DNA of 64,000 nt from Melieria omissa (GCA_963971225.1 CAXARI010000158.1:62001-126000); one strand, 5' to 3'. Positions 1 through 13,706 are shown, counted from the stretch's first letter. Made by a program: numbers and translations. The notes: generated by a model not told the origin, from the sequence alone.

Positions 1-1176
1 GCTAGACTCGTTTCTATAATGGTATCAATCATCCTTCTATACCCCAAGGTTCGAAAGCAAATCGATTTGGAACGGTGACTTTGAAAAAATTGCTACTTGG
101 GTGCAACCACTAAAATGCTTGTCAACACCAAATGCATAAGTGCATATTAATAATTGACCCCTTAAAATTTAGCCAGAGTCTTATGCTTTCTATATTGGTC
201 CCTAACTTTTCATTATCCTTCAGGAATAATGAGCATATCGATGCGCAAGGATAACATTGAAAAACTGCCTATTACAAAATACACACTCACCACTAAAGTG
301 CTTATAGATTCCAAACGGTGTGGGTTACGTTAATAAAAAAACCCCTTAAAATGTAGCTAGAGATTGCAGCTTTATCAAATTAAATCAATAATTTGATTAC
401 TATTAGGCAATCATGAACAGATCGATGCGCAAGAGTGACATTAAATGGCTGCCTACTACAAAATCGATAAAATGCTTGTAAAATATGATGATTCTAGGTT
501 TATAGAAAAAATAATAACCTTAAAACCTAGCTGGAGTTTTGAGCTTTCATAAATGGGGTCAATCTTCTCGCTATCTCAAATAATGCAGGAGAATTTCGTT
601 GTGGAAAAGTGATATCGACCACATGATACATCTATATCAGGGGTGCCCAAAATATTCTTATGGAAAAGCAAAAACCAATACATGTAAAGTTGCCCAAAAA
701 ATGCAAACAAATTATTTAATTAATTGAATTAGTTGAAAGCACATTGTGCATTTCGCTTGACCCTTAAAATTATAAGTGAAAAAAATATAATGTTCCCATT
801 TGTCATTGCCGAAAGGCCAACCAATCGCCAAAACAAAAACTACAACAACAAAAGCATCTAATTTTTTTTCATACATACAATTTCTTGAGCCAACAAAACA
901 AAAATCCGCGCAACCCCCACACGTGTTGCTTCGTTGCTGTCACAACAACGACTGATTGAAAGAATGCACCTCTGATCTATATAACCAATCAAATGCTTGT
1001 GGAACCTAAGTACGCACAATCACTTTAATCAAAATGGCGTCAAAATTATGCCAGAGTGATCACCTTTCACCAATTTGGTAAATAAAAAAAATATCCCACC
1101 GCCAGCATGATCGAAATTATGGCTGTTAAATCTCGACCCGTTAACGGATTTTAATAATATTATGCCTTATTATTTA
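1..1176 (+). repeat. Unit U1 (1176 bp)
   Basis: MITE at 638-974. It starts GCTAGACTCGTTTC, lacking a few bases present in most units. It appears identical or nearly so to U5. The window opens exactly at the first base of this unit. Confidence 0.95.
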
Positions 1177-2371
1177 GCTAGACTCGTATGCTTTCTATAA
1201 TGGTATCAATCATCCTTCTATACCCCAAGGTTCGAAAGCAAATCGATTTGGAACGGTGACTTTGAAAAAATTGCTACTTGGGTGCAACCACTAAAATGCT
1301 TGTCAACACCAAATGCATAAGTGCATATTAATAATTGACCCATTAAAATTTAGCCAGAGTCTTATGCTTTCTATATTGGTCCCTAACTTTTCATTATCCT
1401 TCAGGAATAATGAGCATATCGATGCGCAAGGATAACATTGAAAAACTGCCTATTACAAAATACACACTCACCACTAAAGTGCTTATAGATTCCAAACGGT
1501 GTGAGTTACGTTAATAAAAAACCCCTTAAAATGTAGCTAGAGAATGCAGCTTTATCAAATTAAATCAATAATTTGATTACTATTCGGCAATCATGAACAG
1601 ATCGATGCGCAAGGGTGACATTAAATGGCTGCCTACTGCAAAATCGATAAAATGATTGTAAAATATGATGATTCTAGGTTTATAGAAAAAATAATAACCT
1701 TAAAACCTAGCTGGAGTTTTGAGCTTTCATAAATGGGGTCAATCTTCTCGCTATCTCAGATAATGCAGGAGAATTTCGTTGTGGAAAAGTGATATCGACC
1801 ACATGATACATCTATATCAGGGGTGCCCAAAATCTTCTTATGGAAAAGCAAAAACCAATACATGTAAAGTTGCCCAAAAAATGCAAACAAATTATTTAAT
1901 TAATTGAATTAGTTGAAAGCACATTGTGCATTTCGCTTGACCCTTAAAATTATAAGTGAAAAAAATATAATGTTCCCATTTGTCATTGCCGAAAGGCCAA
2001 CCAATCGCCAACACAAAAAAGCATTCACACAAAAACTACAACAACAAAAGCATCTAATTTTTTTTCATACATACAATTTCTTGAGGCAACAAAACAAAAA
2101 TCCGCGCAGCCCCCACACGTGTTGCTTCGTTGCTGTCACAACAACGACTGATTGAAAGAATGCACCTCTGATCTATATAACCAATCAAATGCTTGTGGAA
2201 CCTAAGTACGCACAATCACTTTAATCAAAATGGCGTCAAAATTATGCCAGAGTGACCACCTTTCACCAATTTGGTAAATAAAAAAATATCCCACCGCCAG
2301 CATGATCGAAATTATGGCTGTTAAATCTCGACCCGTTAACGGATTTTAATAATATTATGCCTTATTATTTA
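1177..2371 (+). repeat. Unit U2 (1195 bp)
   Basis: Long-form MITE at 1818-2170, with an extra ~16 bp around AAAAAAGCATTCACAC. Diagnostic variants are GTGAGTTACG, GAGAATGCAG and CGGCAATC. It is the donor-like partner for the left half of hybrid U6. Confidence 0.95.
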
Positions 2372-3540
2372 GCTAGACTCGTATGCTTTCTATAATGGTA
2401 TCAATCATCCTTCTATACCCCAAGGTTCGAAAGCAAATCGATTTGGAACGGTGACTTTGAAAAAATTGCTACTTGGGTGCAACCACTAAAACGCTTGTCA
2501 ACACCAAATGCATAAGTGCATATTAATAATTGACCCCTTAAAATTTAGCCAGAGTCTTATGCTTTCTATATTGGTCCCTACCTTTTCATTATCCTTCAGG
2601 AATAATGAGCATATCGATGCGCAAGATAACATTGAAAAACTGCCTATTACAAAATACACACTCACCACTAAAGTGCTTATAGATTCCAAACGGTATGGGT
2701 TACGTTAATAAAAAACCCCTTAAAATGTAGCTAGAGATTGCAGCTTTATCAAATTAAATCAATAATTTGATTACTATTAGGCAATCATGAACAGATCAAT
2801 GCGCAAGAGTGACATTAAATGGCTGCCTACTGCAAAATCGATAAAATGCTTGTAAAATATGATGATTCTAGGTTTATAGAAAAAATAATAACCTTAAAAC
2901 CTAGCTGGAGTTTTGAGCTTTCATAAATGGGGTCAATCTTCTCGCTATCTCAGATAATGCAGGAGAATTTCGTTGTGGAAAAGTGATATCGACCACATGA
3001 TACATCTATATCAGGGGTGCCCAAAATCTTCTTATGGAAAAGCAAAAACCAATACATGTAAAGTTGCCCAAAAAATGCAAACAAATTATTTAATTAATTG
3101 AAGCACATTGTGCATTTCGCTTGACCCTTAAAATTATAAGTGAAAAAAATATAATGTTCCCATTTGTCATTGCCGAAAGGCCAACCAATCGCCAAAACAA
3201 AAACTACAACAACAAAAGCATCTAATTTTTTTTCATACATACAATTTCTTGAGGCAACAAAACAAAAATCCGCGCAGCCCCCACACGTGTTGCTTCGTTG
3301 CTGTCACAACAACGACTGATTGAAAGAATGCACCTCTGATCTATATAATCAATCAAATGCTTGTGGAACCTAAGTACGCACAATCACTTTAATCAAAATG
3401 GCGTCAAAATTAAGCCAGAGTGACCACCTTTCACCAATTTGGTAAATAAAAAAAATATCCCACCGGCAGCATGATCGAAATTATGGCTGTTAAATCTCGA
3501 CCCGTTAACGGATTTTAATAATATTATGCCTTATTATTTA
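2372..3540 (+). repeat. Unit U3 (1169 bp)
   Basis: MITE at 3012-3338 with a 10-bp deletion after TTAATTAATTGA. AGATCAATGCG replaces AGATCGATGCG. Its right half matches the right half of U6. Confidence 0.95.
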
Positions 3541-4239
3541 GCTAGACTCGTATGCTTTCTATAATGGTATCAATCATCCTTCTATACCCCAAGGTTCGAA
3601 AGCAAATCGATTTGGAACGGTGACTTTGAAAAAATTGCTACTTGGGTGCAACCACTAAAATGCTTGTCAACACCAAATGCATAAGTGCATATTAATAATT
3701 GACCCCTTAAAATTTAGCCAGAGTCTTATGCTTTCTTTATTGGTCCCTACCTTTTCATTATCCGTCAGGAATAATGAGCATATCGATGCGCAAGGATAAC
3801 ATTGAAAAACTGCCTATTACAAAATACACACTCACCACTAAAGTGCTTATAGATTGCAAACGGTATGGGTTACGTTAATAAAAAACCCCTTAAAATGTAG
3901 CTAGAGATTGCAGCTTGCAGAAAGCATCTAATTTTTTTTCATACATACAATTTCTTGAGGCAACAAAACAAAAATCAGCGCAGCCCCCACACGTGTTGCT
4001 TCGTTGCTGTCACAACAACGACTGATTGAAAGAATGCACCTCTGATCTATATAATCATTCAAATGCTTGTGGAACCTAAGTACGCACAATCACTTTAATC
4101 AAAATGGCGTCAAAATTAAGCCAGAGTGACCACCTTTCACCAATTTGGTAAATAAAAAAAATATCCCACCGGCAGCATGATCGAAATTATGGCTGTTAAA
4201 TCTCGACCCGTTAACGGATTTTAATAATATTTTGCCTTA
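3541..4239 (+). repeat. Unit U4, truncated (699 bp)
   Basis: It matches U7 to about 3916, then jumps into the right part of the MITE. About 490-500 bp are missing, including the left MITE end. The joint reads GCAGCTTGCAGAAAGC, with a GCAG filler that copies the adjacent GCAG. The surviving MITE end is at 4044. The 3' edge (TTTTGCCTTAGCTAGACTCG) has lost several bases. Confidence 0.93.
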
Positions 4240-5415
4240 GCTAGACTCGTTTCTATAATGGTATCAATCATCCTTCTATACCCCAAGGTTCGAAAGCAAA
4301 TCGATTTGGAACGGTGACTTTGAAAAAATTGCTACTTGGGTGCAACCACTAAAATGCTTGTCAACACCAAATGCATAAGTGCATATTAATAATTGACCCC
4401 TTAAAATTTAGCCAGAGTCTTATGCTTTCTATATTGGTCCCTAACTTTTCATTATCCTTCAGGAATAATGAGCATATCGATGCGCAAGGATAACATTGAA
4501 AAACTGCCTATTACAAAATACACACTCACCACTAAAGTGCTTATAGATTCCAAACGGTGTGGGTTACGTTAATAAAAAAACCCCTTAAAATGTAGCTAGA
4601 GATTGCAGCTTTATCAAATTAAATCAATAATTTGATTACTATTAGGCAATCATGAACAGATCGATGCGCAAGAGTGACATTAAATGGCTGCCTACTACAA
4701 AATCGATAAAATGCTTGTAAAATATGATGATTCTAGGTTTATAGAAAAAATAATAACCTTAAAACCTAGCTGGAGTTTTGAGCTTTCATAAATGGGGTCA
4801 ATCTTCTCGCTATCTCAAATAATGCAGGAGAATTTCGTTGTGGAAAAGTGATATCGACCACATGATACATCTATATCAGGGGTGCCCAAAATATTCTTAT
4901 GGAAAAGCAAAAACCAATACATGTAAAGTTGCCCAAAAAATGCAAACAAATTATTTAATTAATTGAATTAGTTGAAAGCACATTGTGCATTTCGCTTGAC
5001 CCTTAAAATTATAAGTGAAAAAAATATAATGTTCCCATTTGTCATTGCCGAAAGGCCAACCAATCGCCAAAACAAAAACTACAACAACAAAAGCATCTAA
5101 TTTTTTTTCATACATACAATTTCTTGAGCCAACAAAACAAAAATCCGCGCAACCCCCACACGTGTTGCTTCGTTGCTGTCACAACAACGACTGATTGAAA
5201 GAATGCACCTCTGATCTATATAACCAATCAAATGCTTGTGGAACCTAAGTACGCACAATCACTTTAATCAAAATGGCGTCAAAATTATGCCAGAGTGATC
5301 ACCTTTCACCAATTTGGTAAATAAAAAAAATATCCCACCGCCAGCATGATCGAAATTATGGCTGTTAAATCTCGACCCGTTAACGGATTTTAATAATATT
5401 ATGCCTTATTATTTA
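4240..5415 (+). repeat. Unit U5 (1176 bp), duplicate of U1
   Basis: MITE at 4877-5213. It carries the U1 start variant GCTAGACTCGTTTC and the same rare variants, such as CTACTACAAAATCG and GTGATCACC. The offset from U1 is 4239 bp. Confidence 0.95.
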
Positions 5416-6585
5416 GCTAGACTCGTATGCTTTCTATAATGGTATCAATCATCCTTCTATACCCCAAGGTTCGAAAGCAAATCGATTTGGAACGGTGACT
5501 TTGAAAAAATTGCTACTTGGGTGCAACCACTAAAATGCTTGTCAACACCAAATGCATAAGTGCATATTAATAATTGACCCATTAAAATTTAGCCAGAGTC
5601 TTATGCTTTCTATATTGGTCCCTAACTTTTCATTATCCTTCAGGAATAATGAGCATATCGATGCGCAAGGATAACATTGAAAAACTGCCTATTACAAAAT
5701 ACACACTCACCACTAAAGTGCTTATAGATTCCAAACGGTGTGAGTTACGTTAATAAAAAACCCCTTAAAATGTAGCTAGAGATTGCAGCTTTATCAAATT
5801 AAATCAATAATTTGATTACTATTAGGCAATCATGAACAGATCAATGCGCAAGAGTGACATTAAATGGCTGCCTACTGCAAAATCGATAAAATGCTTGTAA
5901 AATATGATGATTCTAGGTTTATAGAAAAAATAATAACCTTAAAACCTAGCTGGAGTTTTGAGCTTTCATAAATGGGGTCAATCTTCTCGCTATCTCAGAT
6001 AATGCAGGAGAATTTCGTTGTGGAAAAGTGATATCGACCACATGATACATCTATATCAGGGGTGCCCAAAATCTTCTTATGGAAAAGCAAAAACCAATAC
6101 ATGTAAAGTTGCCCAAAAAATGCAAACAAATTATTTAATTAATTGAAGCACATTGTGCATTTCGCTTGACCCTTAAAATTATAAGTGAAAAAAATATAAT
6201 GTTCCCATTTGTCATTGCCGAAAGGCCAACCAATCGCCAAAACAAAAACTACAACAACAAAAGCATCTAATTTTTTTTCATACATACAATTTCTTGAGGC
6301 AACAAAACAAAAATCCGCGCAGCCCCCACACGTGTTGCTTCGTTGCTGTCACAACAACGACTGATTGAAAGAATGCACCTCTGATCTATATAATCAATCA
6401 AATGCTTGTGGAACCTAAGTACGCACAATCACTTTAATCAAAATGGCGTCAAAATTAAGCCAGAGTGACCACCTTTCACCAATTTGGTAAATAAAAAAAA
6501 TATCCCACCGGCAGCATGATCGAAATTATGGCTGTTAAATCTCGACCCGTTAACGGATTTTAATAATATTATGCCTTATTATTTA
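5416..6585 (+). repeat. Unit U6 (1170 bp), hybrid of U2-like and U3-like halves
   Basis: MITE at 6057-6383. The left part carries U2 variants up to GTGTGAGTTACG (A at 5743). The right part carries U3 variants from GAGATTGC (T at 5783) onwards, including AGATCAATGCG and the 10-bp MITE deletion. The switch falls within 40 bp. Confidence 0.9.
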
Positions 6586-7783
6586 GCTAGACTCGTATGC
6601 TTTCTATAATGGTATCAATCATCCTTCTATACCCCAAGGTTCGAAAGCAAATCGATTTGGAACGGTGACTTTGAAAAAATTGCTACTTGGGTGCAACCAC
6701 TAAAATGCTTGTCAACACCAAATGCATAAGTGCATATTAATAATTGACCCCTTAAAATTTAGCCAGAGTCTTATGCTTTCTTTATTGGTCCCTACCTTTT
6801 CATTATCCGTCAGGAATAATGAGCATATCGATGCGCAAGGATAACATTGAAAAACTGCCTATTACAAAATACACACTCACCACTAAAGTGCTTATAGATT
6901 GCAAACGGTATGGGTTACGTTAATAAAAAACCCCTTAAAATGTAGCTAGAGATTGCAGCTTTATCAAATTAAATCAATAATTTGATTACTATTAGGCAAT
7001 CATGAACAGATCGATGCGCAAGAGTGACATTAAATGGCTGCCTACTGCAAAATCGATAAAATGCTTGTAAAATATGATGATTCTAGGTTTATAGAAAAAA
7101 TAATAACCTTAAAACCTAGCTGGAGTTTTGAGCTTTCATAAATGGGGTCAATCTTCTCGCTATCTCAGATAATGCAGGAGAATTTCGTTGTGGAAAAGTG
7201 ATATCGACCACATGATACATCTATATCAGGGGTGCCCAAAATCTTCTTATGGAAAAGCAAAAACCAATACATGTAAAGTTGCCCAAAAAAAATGCAAACA
7301 AATTATTTAATTAATTGAATTAGTTGAAAGCACATTGTGCATTTCGCTTGACCCTTAAAATTATAAGTGAAAAAAATATTATGTTCCCATTTGTCATTGC
7401 CGAAAGGCCAACCAATCGCCAACACAAAAAAGCATTCACACAAAAACTACAACAACAAAAGCATCTAATTTTTTTTCATACATACAATTTCTTGAGGCAA
7501 CAAAACAAAAATCCGCGCAGCCCCCACACGTGTTGCTTCGTTGCTGTCACAACAACGACTGATTGAAAGAATGCACCTCTGATCTATATAACCAATCAAA
7601 TGCTTGTGGAACCTAAGTACGCACAATCACTTCAATCAAAATGGCGTCAAAATTATGCCAGAGTGACCACCTTTCACCAATTTGGTAAATAAAAAAAATA
7701 TCCCACCGCCAGCATGATCGAAATTATGGCTGTTAAATCTCGACCCGTTAACGGATTTTAATAATATTATGCCTTATTATTTA
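6586..7783 (+). repeat. Unit U7 (1198 bp)
   Basis: Long-form MITE at 7227-7581. It shares CTTTCTTTATTGG, TCCGTCAGG and GATTGCAAACGG with U4, of which it is the untruncated counterpart. Confidence 0.95.
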
Positions 7784-8981
7784 GCTAGACTCGTATGCTT
7801 TCTATAATGGTATCAATCATCCTTCTATACCCCAAGGTTCGAAAGCAAATCGATTTGGAACGGTGACTTTGAAAAAATTGCTACTTGGGTGCAACCACTA
7901 AAATGCTTGTCAACACCAAATGCATAAGTGCATATTAATAATTGACCCATTAAAATTTAGCCAGAGTCTTATGCTTTCTATATTGGTCGCTACATTTTCA
8001 TTATCCGTCAGGAATAATGAGCATATCGATGCGCAAGGATAACATTGAAAAACTGCCTATTACAAAATACACACTCACCACTAAAGTGCTTATAGATTCC
8101 AAACGGTATGGGTTACGTTAATAAAAAGCCCCTTAAAATGTAGCTAGAGATTGCAGCTTTGTCAAATTAAATCAATAATTTGATTACTATTAGGCAATCA
8201 TGAACAGATCGATGCGCAAGAGTGACATTAAATGGCTGCCTACTGCAAAATCGATAAAATGCTTGTAAAATATGATGATTCTAGGTTTATAGAAAAAATA
8301 ATAACCTTAAAACCTAGCTGGAGTTTTGAGTTTTCATAAATGGGGTCAATCTTCTCGCTATCTCAGATAATGCAGGAGAATTTCGTTGTGGAAAAGTGAT
8401 ATCGACCACATGATACATCTATATCAGGGGTGCCCAAAATCTTCTTATGGAAAAGCAAAAACCAATACATGTAAAGTTGCCCAAAAAAAATGCAAACAAA
8501 TTATTTAATTAATTGAATTAGTTGAAAGCACATTGTGCATTTCGCTTGACCCTTAAAATTATAAGTGAAAAAAATATAATGTTCCCATTTGTCATTGCCG
8601 AAAGGCCAACCAATCGCCAACACAAAAAAGCATTCACACAAAAACTACAACAACAAAAGCATCTAATTTTTTTTCATACATACAATTTCTTGAGGCAACA
8701 AAACAAAAATCCGCGCAGCCCCCACACGTGTTGCTTCGTTGCTGTCACAACAACGACTGATTGAAAGAATGCACCTCTGATCTATATAACCAATCAAATG
8801 CTTGTGGAACCTAAGTACGCACAATCACTTTAATCAAAATGGCGTCAAAATTATGCCAGAGTGACCACCTTTCACCAATTTGGTAAATAAAAAAAATATC
8901 CCACCGCCAGCATGATCGAAATTATGGCTGTTAAATCTCGACCCGTTAACGGATTTTAATAATATTATGCCTTATTATTTA
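7784..8981 (+). repeat. Unit U8 (1198 bp)
   Basis: Long-form MITE at 8425-8779. Variants include GGTCGCTACATTTTC and GAGTTTTGAGTTTTC. Confidence 0.95.
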
Positions 8982-10162
8982 GCTAGACTCGTATGCTTTC
9001 TATAATGGTATCAATCATCCTTCTATACCCCAAGGTTCGAAAGCAAATCGATTTGGAACGGTGACTTTGAAAAAATTGCTACTTGGGTGCAACCACTAAA
9101 ATGCTTGTCAACACCAAATGCATAAGTGCATATTAATAATTGACCCCTTAAAATTTAGCCAGAGTCTTATGCTTTCTATATTGGTCCCTACCTTTTCATT
9201 ATCCTTCAGGAATAATGAGCATATCGATGCGCAAGATAACATTGAAAAACTGCCTATTACAAAATACACACTCACCACTAAAGTGCTTATAGATTCCAAA
9301 CGGTATGGGTTACGTTAATAAAAAACCCCTTAAAATGTAGCTAGAGATTGCAGCTTTATCAAATTAAATCAATAATTTGATTACTATTAGGCAATCATGA
9401 ACAGATCGATGCGCAAGAGTGACATTAAATGGCTGCCTACTGCAAAATCGATAAAATGCTTGTAAAATATGATGATTCTAGGTTTATAGAAAAAATAATA
9501 ACCTTAAAACCTAGCTGGAGTTTTGAGTTTTCATAAATGGGGTCAATCTTCTCGCTATCTCAGATAATGCAGGAGAATTTCGTTGTGGAAAAGTGATATC
9601 GACCACATGATACATCTATATCAGGGGTGCCCAAAATATTGTTATGGAAAAGCAAAAACCAATACATGTAAAGTTGACCAAAAAAAATGCAAACAAATTA
9701 TTTAATTAATTGAATTAGTTGAAAGCACATTGTGCATTTCGCTTGACCCTTAAAATTATAAGTGAAAAAAATATTATGTTCCCATTTGTCATTGCCGAAA
9801 GGCCAACCAATCGCCAAAACAAAAACTACAACAACAAAAGCATCTAATTTTTTTTCATACATACAATTTCTTGAGGCAACAAAACAAAAATCCGCGCAGC
9901 CCCCACACGTGTTGCTTCGTTGCTGTCACAACAACGACTGATTGAAAGAATGCACCTCTGATCTATATAATCAATCAAATGCTTGTGGAACCTAAGTACG
10001 CACAATCACTTTAATCAAAATGGCGTCAAAATTAAGCCAGAGTGACCACCTTTCACCAATTTGGTAAATAAAAAAATATCCCCCCGGCAGCATGATCGAA
10101 ATTATGGCTGTTAAATCTCGACCCGTTAACGGATTTTAATAATATTATGCCTTATTATTTAT
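8982..10162 (+). repeat. Unit U9 (1181 bp)
   Basis: MITE at 9622-9960. It shares GAGTTTTGAGTTTTC with U8 and U10, and CGCAAGATAAC with U3 and U10. Confidence 0.95.
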
Positions 10163-11322
10163 GCTAGACTCGTATGCTTTCTATAATGGTATCAATCATC
10201 CTTCTATACCCCAAGGTTCGAAAGCAAATCGATTTGGAACGGTGACTTTGAAAAAATTGCTACTTGGGTGCAACCACTAAAATGCTTGTCAACACCAAAT
10301 GCATAAGTGCATATTAATAATTGACCCCTTAAAATTTAGCCAGAGTCTTATGCTTTCTATATTGGTCCCTACCTTTTCATTATCCTTCAGGAATAATGAG
10401 CATATCGATGCGCAAGATAACATTGAAAAACTGCCTATTACAAAATACACACTCACCACTAAAGTGCTTATAGATTCCAAACGGTATGGGTTACGTTAAT
10501 AAAAAACCCCTTAAAATGTAGCTAGAGATTGCAGCTTTATCAAATTAAATCAATAATTTGATTACTATTCGGCAATCATGAACAGATCGATGCGCAAGAG
10601 TGACATTAAATGGCTGCCTACTGCAAAATCGATAAAATGCTTGTAAAATATGATGATTCTAGGTTTATAGAAAAAATAATAACCTTAAAACCTAGCTGGA
10701 GTTTTGAGTTTTCATAAATGGGGTCAATCTTCTCGCTATCTCAGATAATGCAGGAGAATTTCGTTGTGGAAAAGTGATATCGACCACATGATACATCTAT
10801 ATCAGGGGTGCCCAAAATATTGTTATGGAAAAGCAAAAACCAATACATGTAAAATTGACCAAAAAAATGCAAACAAATTATTTAATTAATTGAATTAGTT
10901 GAAAGCACATTGTGCATTTCGCTTGACCCTTAAAATTATAAGTGAAAAAAATATAATGTATATAATGTATAACGCCAACACAAAAACTACAACAATAAAA
11001 GCATCTAATTTTTTTTCATACATACAATTTCTTGAGGCAACAAAACAAAAATCCGCGCAGCCCCACACGTGTTGCTTTGTTGCTGTCACAACAACGACTG
11101 ATTGAAAGAATGCACCTCTGATCTATATAATCAATCAAATGCTTGTGGAACCTAAGTACGCACAATCACTTTAATCAAAATGGCGTCCAAATTAAGCCAG
11201 AGTGACCACCTTTCACCAATTTGGTAAATAAAAAAAATATCCCACCGCCAGCATGATCGAAATTATGGCTGTTAAATCTCGACCCGTTAACGGATTTTAA
11301 TAATATTATGCCTTATTATTTA
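10163..11322 (+). repeat. Unit U10 (1160 bp), rearranged MITE
   Basis: MITE at 10803-11120. Around 10955-10972 about 30 bp (TCCCATTTG through the CCAACCAAT region) are replaced by a short ATATAATGTATAA tract that looks copied from the neighbouring AATATAATGTT. It also shows GCCAACACAAAAACTAC, the product expected from loss of 16 bp from the long MITE form. Confidence 0.93.
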
Positions 11323-12519
11323 GCTAGACTCGTATGCTTTCTATAATGGTATCAATCATCCTTCTATACCCCAAGGTTCGAAAGCAAATCGATTTGGAAC
11401 GGTGACTTTGAAAAAATTGCTACTTGGGTGCAACCACTAAAATGCTTGTCAACACCAAATGCATAAGTGCATATTAATAATTGACCCCTTAAAATTTAGC
11501 CAGAGTCTTATGCTTTCTATATTGGTCCCTAACTTTTCATTATCCTTCAGGAATAATGAGCATATCGATGCGCAAAGATAACATTGAAAAACTGCCTATT
11601 ACAAAATACACACTCACCACTAAAGTGCTTATAGATTCCAAACGGTATGGGTTACGTTAATAAAAAACCCCTTAAAATGTAGCTAGAGAATGCAGCTTTA
11701 TCAAATTAAATCAATAATTTGATTACTATTCGGCAATCATGAACAGATCGATGCGCAAGAGTGACATTAAATGGCTGCCTACTGCAAAATCGATAAAATG
11801 CTTGTAAAATATGATGATTCTAGGTTTATAGAAAAAATATCAACCTTAAAACCTAGCTGGAGTTTTGAGCTTTCATAAATGGGGTCAATCTTCTCGCTAT
11901 CTCAAATAATGCAGGAGAATTTCGTTGTGGAAAAGTGATATCGACCACATGATACATCTATATCAGGGGTGCCCAAAATCTTCTTATGGAAAAGCAAAAA
12001 CCAATACATTTAAAGTTGACCAAAAAAATGCAAACAAATTATGTAGTTAATTGAATTAGTTGAAAGCACATTGTGCATTTCGCTTGACCCTTAAAATTAT
12101 AAGTGAAAAAAATATAATGTTCCCATTTGTCATTGCCGAAAGGCCAACCAATCGCCAACACAAAAAAGCATACACACAAAAACTACAACAACAAAAGCAT
12201 CTAATTTGTTTTCATACATACAATCTCTTGAGGCAACAAAACAAAAATCCGCGCAGGCCCCACACGTGTTGCTTCGTTGCTGTCACAACAACGACTGATT
12301 GAAAGAATACACCTCTGATCTATATAACCAATCAAATGCTTGTGGAACCTAAGTACGCACAATCACTTTAATCAAAATGGCGTCAAAATTAAGCCAGAGT
12401 GACCACCTTTCACCAATTTGGTAAATAAAAAAAATATCCCACCGCCAGCATGATCGAAATTATGGCTGTTAAATCTCGACCCGTTAACGGATTTTAATAA
12501 TATTATGCCTTATTATTTA
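11323..12519 (+). repeat. Unit U11 (1197 bp)
   Basis: Long-form MITE at 11964-12317. Variants are TTTGTTTTCATAC, ACAATCTCTTGAGG and a right MITE end reading ATACACCTCTG. Confidence 0.95.
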
Positions 12520-13706
12520 GCTATTATTTACTCGTATGCTTTCTATAATGGTATCAATCATCCTTCTATACCCCAAGGTTCGAAAGCAAATCGATTTGGA
12601 ACGGTGACTTTGAAAAAATTGCTACTTGGGTGCAACCACTAAAATGCTTGTCAACACCAAATGCATAAGTGCATATTAATAATTGACCCCTTAAAATTTA
12701 GCCAGAGTCTTATGCTTTCTATATTGGTCCCTACCTTTTCATTATCCTTCAGGAATAATGATCATATCGATGCGCAAGGATAACATTGAAAAACTGCCTA
12801 TTACAAAATACACACTCACCACTAAAGTGCTTATAGATTCCAAACCGTACAGGTTACGTTAATAAAAAACCCCTTAAAATGTAGCTAGAGATCGCAGCTT
12901 TATCAAATTAAATCAATAATTTGATTACTATTCGGCAATCATGAACAGATCGATGCGCAAGAGTGACATTAAATGGCTGCCTACTGCAAAATCGATAAAA
13001 TGCTTGTAAAATATGATGATTCTAGGTTTATAGAAAAACTAATAACCTTAAAACCTAGCTGGAGTTTTGAGCTTTCATAAATGGGGTCAATCTTCTCGCT
13101 ATCTCAGATAATGCAGGAGAACTTCGTTGTGGAAAAGTGATATCGACCACATGATACATCTATATCAGGGGTGCCCAAAATCTTCTTATGGAAAAGCAAA
13201 AACCAATACATGTAAAGTTGACCAAAAAAATGCAAACAAATTATGTAGTTTATTGAATTAGTTGAAAGCACATTGTGCATTTCGCTTGACCCTTAAAATT
13301 ATAAGTGAAAAAAATATAATGTTCCCATTTGTCATTGCCGAAAGGCCAACCAATCGCCAAAACAAAAACTACAACAACAAAAGCATCTAATTTTTTTTCA
13401 TACATAGAATTTCTTGAGGAAACAAAAAAAAAAATCAGCGCAGCCCCCACACGTGTTGCTTCGTTGCTGTCACAACAACGACTGATTGAAAGAATGCACC
13501 TCTGATCTATATAACCAATCAAATGCTTGTGGAACCTAAGTACGCACAATCACTTTAATCAAAATGGCGTCAAAATTAAGCCAGAGTGACCACCTTTCAA
13601 TAATTTGGTAAATAAAAAAAATATCCCACCGGCAGCATGATCGAAATTATGGCTGTTAAATCTCGACCCGTTAACGGATTTTAATATTATTATGCCTTAT
13701 TATTTA
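12520..13706 (+). repeat. Unit U12 (1187 bp)
   Basis: MITE at 13166-13504. It starts GCTATTATTTACTCG, a local duplication of TATTATTTA. It shares AATGATCATATC, GTACAGG, GAGATCGCAG and GAGAACTTCG with U15. Confidence 0.95.

Noticed and set aside
1913..2155. Recurring 80-codon open frame in long-form MITE units (also at 7324, 8522, 12060, 14440)
   Set aside because: It starts at TTG, not ATG, and lies wholly in the non-coding MITE. It is broken by the 16-bp deletion in most units and recurs only because the DNA repeats.
2498..2708. Overlapping 63- and 66-codon frames on opposite strands (also near 9108 and 10289)
   Set aside because: They are open only in units lacking one G (CGCAAGATAAC); all other units are frameshifted. 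No recognisable domain.
13250..13549. 99-codon minus-strand frame across the U12 MITE
   Set aside because: Unique to one unit because of a local A-run change, with no conserved motif.
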